DNA of 13,220 nt from an uncultured Mollicutes bacterium. Its GTDB lineage: Bacteria; Bacillota_I; Bacilli_A; RFN20; CAG-826. The position numbers and the translations under genes are program-made. The notes beneath the pieces are model-generated. The model saw only the letters and a program-made list of their open reading frames with translations, was not told the origin of the DNA and did no database searches. Numbering within the stretch: the first letter of the stretch is position 1; the number at the start of each line of letters is the position of its first letter. This document shows positions 6,924 to 13,220 of this stretch, piece after piece. Location of the stretch: positions 1-13,220 of the forward strand of contig UQXJ01000038.1 of NCBI GenBank assembly GCA_900545015.1, in the 5' to 3' direction.

Positions 6924-6943
6924 GTTATTTCTTAACTTTTTTT
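6919..6943 (+). terminator. Intrinsic terminator containing the DUF2974 stop codon
   Basis: The stem GTTAAG (6919-6924) pairs with CTTAAC (6931-6936) around a TTATTT loop and is followed by seven T. The TAA stop codon (6921-6923) lies inside the left arm. The stem is short and AT-rich, but flanking A/T pairs can lengthen it. Confidence 0.65.
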
Positions 6944-6982
6944 CTTATATAGTACATTATCAAATTCTTAATTCAATATTTT

Positions 6983-7011
6983 TTTACTAAATTAATTTAT
7001 TATGTTATATT
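6983..7011 (+). promoter_or_regulatory. Promoter of the hydroxyacyl-CoA dehydrogenase gene
   Basis: TTTACT (6983-6988), a 17-bp spacer and TATATT (7006-7011). A TG at 7003-7004 is correctly placed for an extended -10. The predicted start is near 7018. The leader contains GGAG at 7024-7027, 11 bases before the ATG. Confidence 0.6.
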
Positions 7012-7038
7012 TTTCAAAGAAATGGAGATTTAAAAAAA

Positions 7039-7989
7039 ATGAAAATCAACAATGTTGTCGTCGCAGGAGGCGGCGTATTAGGCAGTCAAATAGCGTTCCA
7101 AGCTGCATATTGTGGTTTTAACGTAACAATATGGCTTAGAAGCGAAGGAAGTATTGGTCGTTGCCAACCAAAACTTGATCATTTAAAAGAAGCATATATT
7201 GCTGATATTAAAAAAATGGCAACTCCCGAAGGTCAAACTCCTTCTACTTGGTGTAGAGGACTTGCAGATTTTGATACATTTAATCCTGAAGAATGTATCA
7301 AAAAAGTTGAAGATGCATATAAAAACATCAAATTAGAATTAGACGTTAAAAAAGCATTTGGCAATGCAGACTTAGTTATTGAATCAATGGCTGAAAATGT
7401 AGATGAAAAAATTGCTTTCTATAAAAAGATAGCAAACGTTTTACCAGATCAAACAATAGTCGTTACAAACTCATCAACTTTATTGCCATCTAAATTTGCT
7501 AAATTTACTGGTAGACCTGAAAAATTCTTATCACTTCACTTTGCAAATACAATTTGGAAAAATAATATGACCGAAGTTATGGCTCAAAGCAAAACTGATA
7601 TGAAGTATTTCGATATAGTTAGCGAATTCGCTAAAGAAATTAGAATGATTCCACTTCCAGTTTTAAAAGAAAAATCAGGCTATTTATTAAATTCAATGCT
7701 TGTACCACTACTTTTCTCAGGTATGGATTTATATGTAAACGGAATCAGTGATCCTGAAAGCATTGATAAAGCTTGGACACTTGGAACAGGCGCTCCAAAA
7801 GGGCCATTTAAAATTCTTGATACAGTAGGATTAAAAACTGCATATAATATCGTTTCAATGTATGTAAAGATTCCTTCATTCCTTGCTCCTTACAATTTCA
7901 AAGGAATGGAAAAAATGCTTAAAGCTAAAATTGAAAAAGGCGAATTAGGCATGTCTGCAGGCAAAGGTTTCTATACTTACGATAAATAA
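7039..7989 (+). CDS. 3-hydroxyacyl-CoA dehydrogenase family protein, divergent active-site variant
   Basis: 316 residues. The N-terminal Rossmann fold has the dinucleotide loop GGGVLG (10-15) after VVVAG. The second half (about 205-316) is the helical C-terminal domain, ending in the familiar GKGFYTY. Known relatives oxidise 3-hydroxyacyl-CoA to 3-ketoacyl-CoA with NAD. TNSST (143-147) and His167 match the catalytic Ser and His regions, and Asn218 (GYLLNSM) the conserved Asn. The usual HFFNP motif is replaced by LHFANTIWKNN (166-176), which may mark a different substrate. No thiolase, enoyl-CoA hydratase or acyl-CoA dehydrogenase is nearby, so a beta-oxidation or butyrate role is not supported by context. 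It has its own promoter. Activity as a general hydroxyacid dehydrogenase is the alternative. Confidence 0.87.
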   Translation: MKINNVVVAGGGVLGSQIAFQAAYCGFNVTIWLRSEGSIGRCQPKLDHLKEAYIADIKKMATPEGQTPSTWCRGLADFDTFNPEECIKKVEDAYKNIKLELDVKKAFGNADLVIESMAENVDEKIAFYKKIANVLPDQTIVVTNSSTLLPSKFAKFTGRPEKFLSLHFANTIWKNNMTEVMAQSKTDMKYFDIVSEFAKEIRMIPLPVLKEKSGYLLNSMLVPLLFSGMDLYVNGISDPESIDKAWTLGTGAPKGPFKILDTVGLKTAYNIVSMYVKIPSFLAPYNFKGMEKMLKAKIEKGELGMSAGKGFYTYDK

Positions 7990-8031
7990 TTAACACATCA
8001 TTTTTGCTTCTGCTCATTTAAAAATAAGTAA

Positions 8032-8078
8032 TTTACTTCATTTATTATTTAATATAAATTGTAATTATACATGAGGAG
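8032..8078 (+). promoter_or_regulatory. Possible promoter and strong Shine-Dalgarno site of the dinJ-like gene
   Basis: TTTACT (8032-8037) and TATAAA (8053-8058) are separated by only 15 bp, so the promoter call is weak. AGGAG at 8074-8078 is a strong ribosome binding site 6 bases from the ATG at 8085. No clear terminator separates this gene from the dehydrogenase, so read-through is possible. Confidence 0.4.
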
Positions 8079-8084
8079 AATCGT

Positions 8085-8354
8085 ATGACTGTACCTACAG
8101 AAATTTACATAGACGAAGATATAAAAGAAAAAGCATCCAGATTATTTCAAGAATTAGGTCTTGATTTATCTACTGCAATAAACATCTTTCTTCGTGAATG
8201 TATATCAAAAAGTGATTTGCCTTTCTTTGTAGAACTCCCACAATATAGAAAAGAAACTATTGAAGCTATGGAAGAATCAAAAAGAATTTCAAAGGATTCC
8301 TCAATAAAAAGCTTCAAATCAATTAAAGAGCTTAACGAAGAACTTGATAAATAA
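8085..8354 (+). CDS. RelB/DinJ family antitoxin, orphan
   Basis: 89 residues, the normal length for DinJ. An N-terminal strand (TEIYID, 5-10) and two helices form a ribbon-helix-helix DNA-binding dimer. ELGLDLSTAINIFL (23-36) is the family's hallmark. The charged helical C-terminus (about 55-89, ETIEAMEESKRISK...) is the part that normally wraps and inhibits a RelE/YafQ ribonuclease toxin. Family members also repress their own operon. No toxin follows: 63 bases and a strong terminator separate it from a convergent gene. It may be a solitary antitoxin left after toxin loss, an antidote to a toxin elsewhere, or a plain repressor. The antitoxin itself looks complete. Confidence 0.9.
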   Translation: MTVPTEIYIDEDIKEKASRLFQELGLDLSTAINIFLRECISKSDLPFFVELPQYRKETIEAMEESKRISKDSSIKSFKSIKELNEELDK

Positions 8355-8395
8355 AACGTACTAGTGCGAAATTACTTCACACTTGTACGTTTTTT
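8353..8395. terminator. Bidirectional terminator between dinJ-like and C69 genes
   Basis: A 9-bp perfect outer stem, AAAACGTAC (8353-8361) with GTACGTTTT (8385-8393), continues through an inner imperfect stem with two mismatches to a 5-base loop. T runs follow on both strands (8390-8395 on plus; TTTT-A-TTT on minus). It serves both convergent genes. The antitoxin stop codon (8352-8354) overlaps the base of the stem. Confidence 0.85.
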
Positions 8396-8416
8396 ATTTT
8401 TAAAATTTAAGATGGG

Positions 8417-9889
8417 TTAATTATCAGATCTTGAGAAACCATTTTTCATATGGCAACTTGAATCATATAAAACATTATTTAATGCTTTATCGGTTAATTT
8501 CTTAATATTTGATGCAATTTCATCGTTTGCTTTTTCTAAAGTTTTTTCACTATTATCTTTTATATATAAGTCATCAAATTTATTTATTAATTCATGAGAT
8601 AAAGCTTGTGCTGCTTCTTGGTATCTTTCAACATGAACAATTGATGTTTGATAATGTGGGTCACTTAAAGCGCCGATTAAGCGACTTGCCCAATAGAAAT
8701 TATTTGTTGAAACATTTAAAGTTGTATTTCTTAAATATGAAGGTATTTTATTAACATTAATATATAAAGGAATCATCGTATTATACATATTTGAGCCAAA
8801 GCAAACCCATTCGAGCGAAGCATTAGCGCCTTTGATATATGGTCTAATTTGAGCAATTGACATAAAACTTGTTCTACTTATACCAATTGGTCGATATAAA
8901 GGTTTAAAATCTTTAGGATTATTTTTAGCATATGGATCATATTTTGTTCCTTGATAATGAGAAGATAATAAATATTTTACATCTTCTACTGTTATTTTCT
9001 TTTCAGGAACGTTGCTCCAAGGAATATCATCTGATTCAGGATTATAATCTGCATCTTCTCCATCCCATTTAAATGTTTTTGGATTTAAATATCTCTCCAT
9101 AAACCATGCTCTAGGCGTGTTATATGTATGATCACTATCATCATGACTTCCAAAAATAACGCGAGGATTCATGTTTTGGTCTAAATTTAAGTCTAAATGA
9201 TTATTTAAAATAAATTCTTTTAAATCTTTAGAACACATATTTTCTTTTTGTTCGCCAAAAGCATCATTAAAATCGAATCTATCAAGACCAAATTGATTTG
9301 GCATAACAACATATTCTTCATCTTTTACTCTTCTAGCAATCCAGTGGTGTCCACCAATTGTTTCAAGCCACCAAATGTTTTCTTTATCGCTAAAAGCAAT
9401 TCCGTTGCTTTCATAAGTTCCATATTTTTCAAGAAGTTCACCTAATCTAATGACGCCTTCTTTTGCTGAATTAATATATGGTAAAACAATATAAACAAAA
9501 TCTTCTTCACCAATTCCACCAGCTTTTTTAATTCTACCTAATGAATCTTTTTTAGGTAAAACTAATGGGTCAGCGCCTAAAACACGTGCATTACTTGTGA
9601 TTGTTTCAGTAGCGCTCATTGCTACATCTTTTTCATTAATTCCACTTGCTGCCCAAACACCTTCACTATTATCAACATTAGGCATCATTGTGCATCTTAA
9701 AGATGCTTCAGGTAATTCAATTGTTGCTTTTGAAATCTTTGTTTTATAGATTTTTGGCATTTTATTTCTTTTAACGACTACCATTTTCTTTGCAGTAAAA
9801 ACTCCAGATGGTGAATCATCATTTCTAGCTATCATAGTTGAACCATCATAGCTTGCTTTATTTCCGACTAAAATTGTTGTACAACTCAT
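8417..9889 (-). CDS. C69 family dipeptidase (PepD-like Ntn hydrolase)
   Basis: 490 residues, close to the usual length of C69 dipeptidases. The N-terminus MSCTTILVGNKASYDGSTMI is the family hallmark, with Cys3 the predicted N-terminal nucleophile after removal of Met-Ser. ARNDD (21-25), EGVWAASGINEKDVAMSAT (76-94) and VLGADPLV (103-110) are further conserved blocks. The family cleaves a broad range of dipeptides in the cytoplasm, supplying amino acids from imported peptides. There is no signal peptide. AAAGGAA (9902-9896) sits 6 bases from the ATG. The related bile-salt/penicillin-acylase family (C59) also starts near Cys, but the conserved blocks here match C69. It is convergent to the antitoxin gene and lies downstream of TrpRS beyond a strong terminator, so it is likely transcribed separately. 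Confidence 0.93.
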   Translation of the reverse strand: MSCTTILVGNKASYDGSTMIARNDDSPSGVFTAKKMVVVKRNKMPKIYKTKISKATIELPEASLRCTMMPNVDNSEGVWAASGINEKDVAMSATETITSNARVLGADPLVLPKKDSLGRIKKAGGIGEEDFVYIVLPYINSAKEGVIRLGELLEKYGTYESNGIAFSDKENIWWLETIGGHHWIARRVKDEEYVVMPNQFGLDRFDFNDAFGEQKENMCSKDLKEFILNNHLDLNLDQNMNPRVIFGSHDDSDHTYNTPRAWFMERYLNPKTFKWDGEDADYNPESDDIPWSNVPEKKITVEDVKYLLSSHYQGTKYDPYAKNNPKDFKPLYRPIGISRTSFMSIAQIRPYIKGANASLEWVCFGSNMYNTMIPLYINVNKIPSYLRNTTLNVSTNNFYWASRLIGALSDPHYQTSIVHVERYQEAAQALSHELINKFDDLYIKDNSEKTLEKANDEIASNIKKLTDKALNNVLYDSSCHMKNGFSRSDN

Positions 9890-9954
9890 ATTTTATTCCT
9901 TTCAAAATCTACAATATTTTAATACTTCATCTTTTTTATATCATTAAATATGAT

Positions 9955-9985
9955 AAAAAGTCACAAGGACCAACCCTTGTGACTT
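9955..9985 (-). terminator. Intrinsic terminator of tryptophanyl-tRNA synthetase gene
   Basis: An 11-bp perfect stem, AAGTCACAAGG (9958-9968) and CCTTGTGACTT (9975-9985), has a 6-base loop. On the minus strand the T run continues from the end of the stem. It is 21 bases past the stop codon, and is the most GC-rich terminator in the window. Confidence 0.9.
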
Positions 9986-10006
9986 ATAGTGTTTTTAAAT
10001 AATTTA

Positions 10007-11092
10007 TTAGTTATATTTCTTTTCTTGATTTAAAACTAAATCATCATTATCAAAATAATTAATTTTCATTGCTTCTTTTACTTCTTTTAAAGTTTGTGCA
10101 GCAATATTTCTAGCGTATTCTGAACCTTCTTTTAATACTGCAAATACTTCAGGAATATGTTTTTCAAGTTCTACTCTTCTTTGTCTGATTGGTTCAAGAA
10201 CATCATTTAAGACATTTGTTAAAAATCTCTTTACTTTAACATCTCCTAATCCACCTCTACGATAGTGATCTTTTAATGCATCTAAGTTTGGATATTCTGG
10301 TAAGAATTTTTTAAAGTGTTCATCAGTTGCAAAAGCATCAAGATAAGTAAAAACAGTATTTCCTTCAACAACGCCTGGATCAGTAATTCTAAGGTGATTT
10401 GGATCAGTGAACATTGTTCTAACTTTCTTTTCAACTTCTTCTCTTGAATCTGATAAATAAATACAATTTCCAAGTGATTTAGACATCTTAGCTTTTCCAT
10501 CTGTTCCAGGAAGTCTTAAGCAAGAATGATTTTCAGGAAGTAAAATTTTAGGTTCAATTAAAGTTTCACCATAAATAGTGTTAAATTTTCTAACAATTTC
10601 TCTAGCTTGTTCAATCATTGGTGCTTGGTCTTCCCCAGCTGGTACAGTTGTAGCTTTAAAAGCTGTAATATCAGCAGTTTGGCTGATTGGATATGTTAAA
10701 AATCCGACAGGAATTGATTCGCCAAATCCACGGAATTTTATTTCGCTTTTAATTGTTGGATTTCTTTCAAGTGTTGATAACGTAACTAAATTAGCATAAT
10801 AAAATGTTAATTCAGTTAATTCAGGTACTTGAGATTGAATAAAAATATGACATTTTTTTGGATCAAGTCCACAAGACATATAATCTAAAGCAACTTCTAA
10901 AATATTATCTCTAACTTTTCCAGGATTATCATAATTATCGGTTAATGCTTGAGCATCAGCAATCATAATTAATATATCATCATATTCATTAGAATTTTGA
11001 AGTTCTACTCTTCTTCTTAATGAACCAACATAATGTCCAATATGCAATTTTCCAGTTGGTCTATCTCCAGTTAATATTACTTTTCTATCCAT
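10007..11092 (-). CDS. trpS: Tryptophanyl-tRNA synthetase
   Basis: 361 residues. A class I aminoacyl-tRNA synthetase that activates tryptophan with ATP and charges tRNA-Trp in the cytoplasm. The HIGH-type signature is PTGKLHIGH (12-20). The KMSKS loop is at 203-207 (KAKMSKSLGN). PAGEDQAP (151-158) is the TrpRS loop equivalent to PVGEDQ and contacts substrate. The length is slightly above the common 325-340 residues because of insertions between the motifs. GGAG at 11102-11099 is 6 bases from the ATG. No T-box leader is visible upstream, although many Bacillota trpS genes have one; instead an 8-bp inverted repeat lies over the promoter region. A strong terminator follows. Confidence 0.96.
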   Translation of the reverse strand: MDRKVILTGDRPTGKLHIGHYVGSLRRRVELQNSNEYDDILIMIADAQALTDNYDNPGKVRDNILEVALDYMSCGLDPKKCHIFIQSQVPELTELTFYYANLVTLSTLERNPTIKSEIKFRGFGESIPVGFLTYPISQTADITAFKATTVPAGEDQAPMIEQAREIVRKFNTIYGETLIEPKILLPENHSCLRLPGTDGKAKMSKSLGNCIYLSDSREEVEKKVRTMFTDPNHLRITDPGVVEGNTVFTYLDAFATDEHFKKFLPEYPNLDALKDHYRRGGLGDVKVKRFLTNVLNDVLEPIRQRRVELEKHIPEVFAVLKEGSEYARNIAAQTLKEVKEAMKINYFDNDDLVLNQEKKYN

Positions 11093-11114
11093 AAATTTCT
11101 CCAGTGCTTACTAT

Positions 11115-11151
11115 TTTATATCCTTTAAAAATATATTTCATTATTTAAAGG
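11115..11151 (-). promoter_or_regulatory. trpS upstream region: -10 box with adjacent inverted repeat
   Basis: TATAAA (11120-11115) is a plausible -10 with a predicted leader of about 15 bases; no good -35 is seen. Immediately upstream, CCTTTAAA (11122-11129) and TTTAAAGG (11144-11151) form a perfect 8-bp inverted repeat with a 14-base spacer. The half-site centres are 22 bp apart, about two helical turns, as expected for a dimeric regulator. The repeat would cover the -35 to -10 interval. It is also AT-rich enough to arise by chance. Confidence 0.35.
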
Positions 11152-11204
11152 CTTTCTTTATGATGATTAACATCAAAATTTACTTTAAATTTGTAGTTAA
11201 AGGT

Positions 11205-12086
11205 TTATTTTAGATAATTTTTAATAAAATCAATCGATTCAAGGTTAGCTTCAATAGATACTTTTGAATTCGCTATAACCGAAGCATAAGCATGTTCTGA
11301 ATCTTTTATTGAATTAGAATAAAATTCACCAAAAATATTATTGTTTTTAATTAACGCTTTCTTAAATTTCTTATTATATTTCTTTAAATAATCGCCTTTA
11401 CCACTAATTAAAAATACAGGAGGTAGCGAATCTAATATTTCTTTATTATCTGGTTTCATATATTTATAAAAAGGATGTTTTACAAAATTCTTACCATAGA
11501 TATTTGTTTTTAAACATATTCCAATCTGATCAAAATTTAATGTATAAAACATTCCAGAAGTTAAAATTAGTGAATTAAAATGAGGAATATCTTCTTTAAT
11601 ATTACAAGCCACTTTCATTTCTTCATTATTAGCTATTGCTCCGACATATAAAGATAAATAAGCACCAGCGCTATCTCCAGAAAGAAAGACATTTTTTAAA
11701 TCTGCTTTGTATTCTTTTGCTTCTTCCATTCCTTTATTTATTCCGATAATTAAATCTTTAAAAATTTCAAACACATCAACATCAGGGATAAGTGGGTAAT
11801 CGATAGTAATAACAAAGAATCCTTGCTTTGCCATAAAAACACAATAATCTTTATTTATTTCTTTGCTTCCGAGTAAAAACCCACCACCATGGATATTAAA
11901 TAAAACAGGTTGATTATTAAATTTTGGATCAAAATACAAATCCAATTTATTTAATTTGCCTCCTTTGTATTCAATATCTTTTACTATTTTTATATCACTA
12001 TCATCAAAATGTTTTACATTCTTTAAAAAGTCCAATATTTTTTGTTGACTATTTTTTACCAATAATTTCAATAGCTTTTTATTCAT
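11205..12086 (-). CDS. Alpha/beta hydrolase, HSL-type esterase/lipase
   Basis: 293 residues, the usual size for the hormone-sensitive-lipase-like (alpha/beta hydrolase fold-3) family of cytoplasmic carboxylesterases. The oxyanion motif is HGGG (66-69) in NIHGGGFLLGS. The nucleophile elbow is GDSAG (137-141), giving Ser139. Asp232 (ISGKGDYLKK) and His265 (DSEHAYA) complete the triad. The N-terminus has a lysine-rich amphipathic stretch but no signal peptide. GAGG (12096-12093) lies 6 bases from the ATG. The natural ester is not deducible. It lies between SDR and trpS on the same strand; a terminator upstream and its own -10 box argue for independent transcription. I see no clear terminator after it. 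Confidence 0.9.
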   Translation of the reverse strand: MNKKLLKLLVKNSQQKILDFLKNVKHFDDSDIKIVKDIEYKGGKLNKLDLYFDPKFNNQPVLFNIHGGGFLLGSKEINKDYCVFMAKQGFFVITIDYPLIPDVDVFEIFKDLIIGINKGMEEAKEYKADLKNVFLSGDSAGAYLSLYVGAIANNEEMKVACNIKEDIPHFNSLILTSGMFYTLNFDQIGICLKTNIYGKNFVKHPFYKYMKPDNKEILDSLPPVFLISGKGDYLKKYNKKFKKALIKNNNIFGEFYSNSIKDSEHAYASVIANSKVSIEANLESIDFIKNYLK

Positions 12087-12092
12087 AAGTCA

Positions 12093-12113
12093 CCTCGGAA
12101 TATCTTTATTATA
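12093..12113 (-). promoter_or_regulatory. -10 box and Shine-Dalgarno site of the alpha/beta hydrolase
   Basis: TATAAT (12113-12108) is preceded by TG two bases upstream, resembling an extended -10; the -35 is not recognisable. A leader of about 15 bases would carry GAGG (12096-12093), 6 bases from the ATG. Confidence 0.45.
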
Positions 12114-12288
12114 TACAAGCACAAATAATATTTAATTATTTTTGACAATTTTATATTTCATTAATAAAACTATATTCAAATTTTCAAAATTTCGTTCTAT
12201 ACAACATACAATTAAAATCTTATTTAAAAGTAGCATATATTAGTATATTTCTAGTTTTAGTTTAAAAACGTTTGTGATTTTTCCAAAT

Positions 12289-12315
12289 AAAAAACCTATA
12301 ACACGAAGTTATAGG
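12289..12315 (-). terminator. Intrinsic terminator of the SDR gene
   Basis: A perfect 8-bp stem, CCTATAAC (12295-12302) and GTTATAGG (12308-12315), has a 5-base loop. On the minus strand it is followed by six T. It begins 27 bases after the SDR stop codon. Confidence 0.85.
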
Positions 12316-12341
12316 AATTTAAATTTTAATGTTTTTACTTA

Positions 12342-13106
12342 TTAAAGTGTTGAACCGTAATCACAAACAAGGATTTGTCCAGTTACTGGTTTTGAATCAT
12401 CACTTGCTAAGAATAAACAAACTTTTGCAACATCGATTGGCATGCATGGTTGAACACGCAAATCAGCATGCTTTGCCATTTGTCCAAACATATCTTGATC
12501 GAGTGATGCTGGATTCATATTCATTGTCATAGGTGTAACAATTGTTGATGGGCAAACTGAATTGCATCTAATTCCTTTTCCAGCAAATCTTAATGCTGTA
12601 TGTTTTGTTAATGCAATAACTGCACCTTTGCTTGAAACATAAGCTGCACCACCACAGCCAAATTCACCAGCAACGCTATCAAGATTAATAATAGAACCAT
12701 TTCCTTTTTCCATCATAATCTTTGAAGCTTCTCTTGAACAAAGAATTGTACCTTTAGCGTTAATATCAATAACTCTATCTAAGTCTGATTTTAAACATTT
12801 ATCAACAGGTTTAAGTCCCTCTTCTAAAACACCAGCATTATTCATAAGTACATCGACAGTGCCAAATGCTTTTACTGTTTCTTTAAATAAGTTGATAACA
12901 TCTTCTTCATTACTAACGTCACATTTTACAGCCAATACTTCGCCACCTTGACTTTTAATTTTGTTAGCAACTTCTTCTAACTTTTCTGCTCTTCTAGCTG
13001 CAATTACAACTTTCGCACCTTCGCTTGCAAATAATTCAGCTGTGCATGCTCCAACTCCAGAGTTTGCACCAGTGATTACACAAACTTTATTTTCTAATCT
13101 TTTCAT
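12342..13106 (-). CDS. Short-chain dehydrogenase/reductase (classical SDR)
   Basis: 254 residues, the standard length of classical SDRs. The Rossmann cofactor loop is TGANSGVG (12-19). Arg38/Arg39 after the second strand hint at NADP(H) (inference). Asp63, NNAG (89-92), Asn116 and the catalytic Ser144, Tyr156 (YVSSK) and Lys160 are all present, so it should be active. SDRs interconvert an alcohol and a ketone. Glucose, sugar, steroid and acyl carrier substrates are all known in this subfamily, and nothing in the context narrows it. GGAGG (13117-13113) sits 6 bases from the ATG. A strong terminator follows. The protein has eight cysteines (9, 21, 62, 104, 123, 151, 181, 185 among them), somewhat many for an SDR. 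Confidence 0.93.
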   Translation of the reverse strand: MKRLENKVCVITGANSGVGACTAELFASEGAKVVIAARRAEKLEEVANKIKSQGGEVLAVKCDVSNEEDVINLFKETVKAFGTVDVLMNNAGVLEEGLKPVDKCLKSDLDRVIDINAKGTILCSREASKIMMEKGNGSIINLDSVAGEFGCGGAAYVSSKGAVIALTKHTALRFAGKGIRCNSVCPSTIVTPMTMNMNPASLDQDMFGQMAKHADLRVQPCMPIDVAKVCLFLASDDSKPVTGQILVCDYGSTL

Positions 13107-13147
13107 TTATTTCCTCCAATCTATGATTAGTAAACTAACTATCTATT

Positions 13148-13153
13148 ATTATA
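13148..13153 (-). promoter_or_regulatory. -10 box upstream of the SDR gene
   Basis: TATAAT (13153-13148) would give a leader of about 35 bases including GGAGG. No recognisable -35 lies 16-18 bp upstream, so this is tentative. Confidence 0.35.
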
Positions 13154-13190
13154 ATTTTTATTTTTAAATCCTTTTTTGCAGTTGCGTGCT

Positions 13191-13220
13191 CTAAGTATCG
13201 ATTTCATCGATGTTTTTTCC
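13191..13220 (-). CDS. Possible C-terminal tail of a gene continuing beyond the window
   Basis: From the right edge, one minus-strand frame reads GKNIDEIDT then TAG (13193-13191). The composition looks protein-like and the strand matches the gene downstream. Nine codons are too few to prove coding. The same bases also hold the repeated palindrome ATCGAT (13197-13202, 13206-13211) followed on the plus strand by six T, which could be structure rather than code. Confidence 0.2.
   Translation of the reverse strand, partial: GKNIDEIDT

Noticed and set aside
8026..8038. Possible terminator AAGTA-ATT-TACTT after the hydroxyacyl-CoA dehydrogenase
   Set aside because: The loop is too small, the stem is weak and no T run follows.
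8417..9889. Bile salt hydrolase reading of the C69 gene, paired with the SDR as a bile-acid locus
   Set aside because: The Cys near the N-terminus is shared by both families, but the ILVGNKASYDGSTM and ARNDD blocks belong to C69 dipeptidases. The SDR is 2.4 kb away with trpS and a hydrolase between.
11161..11175. Small hairpin TGATG-ATTAA-CATCA after the alpha/beta hydrolase gene
   Set aside because: Only 5 bp and without a T run on either strand.
11093..11204. T-box riboswitch before trpS
   Set aside because: The gap is only 112 bases, has no T-box consensus and no terminator/antiterminator pair.
12132..12236. Minus-strand 34-codon ORF with a hydrophobic start in the gap between the hydrolase and the SDR gene
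   Set aside because: No Shine-Dalgarno site, AT-rich random-looking composition and no neighbour suggesting a leader peptide or type I toxin.
1..13220. CRISPR array, insertion sequence, prophage or multi-gene defence island
   Set aside because: No spaced repeats of the right length, no transposase or integrase ORF, no phage structural genes, and gene content is housekeeping and metabolic.

Overview
The window is AT-rich bacterial chromosome with short gene-to-gene gaps, Shine-Dalgarno sites of the GGAGG type, and U-tailed hairpin terminators. The protein families (YitT with a DUF2179 domain, Mbeg1-like DUF2974 hydrolase, C69 dipeptidase, DinJ antitoxin, fused ABC/FtsX exporter) fit a low-GC Bacillota, plausibly an anaerobic gut member of the Erysipelotrichia or a Mollicutes-like relative. 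That placement is an inference from gene content. Tryptophan is written TGG throughout. Ten of eleven genes end in TAA and one in TAG, so there is no sign of a UGA=Trp code.

Left block, about 1-5640, all on the minus strand. In transcription order it holds a YitT-family membrane protein, a 933-residue ABC ATPase/FtsX permease fusion, a small flavodoxin, tRNA-Arg(CCG), and an XRE-type helix-turn-helix fused to a GNAT acetyltransferase. Terminators follow YitT and the tRNA. The tRNA has almost no room for its own promoter and probably shares the flavodoxin transcript.

Middle block, about 5641-8395, on the plus strand. A divergent intergenic region carries promoters both ways and an array of five imperfect 11-bp repeats. 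Then come a DUF2974 serine hydrolase, a divergent 3-hydroxyacyl-CoA dehydrogenase homologue, and a DinJ/RelB antitoxin with no toxin gene beside it. A strong bidirectional terminator closes the block.

Right block, about 8396-13220, on the minus strand. It holds a short-chain dehydrogenase, an HSL-type alpha/beta hydrolase, tryptophanyl-tRNA synthetase and a C69 dipeptidase. Each has its own ribosome binding site, and two have clear terminators. They look like independently transcribed housekeeping and metabolic genes rather than one pathway.

I see no CRISPR array, insertion sequence, prophage or obvious multi-gene defence system, and no gene-free stretch longer than 300 bases. The most notable features are non-standard: the 11-bp phased repeats, two genes that appear leaderless or lack a Shine-Dalgarno site, stop codons embedded in terminator stems, a tRNA-Arg(CCG) whose cognate codon I could not find in the eleven genes, the orphan antitoxin, and the HTH-GNAT fusion.
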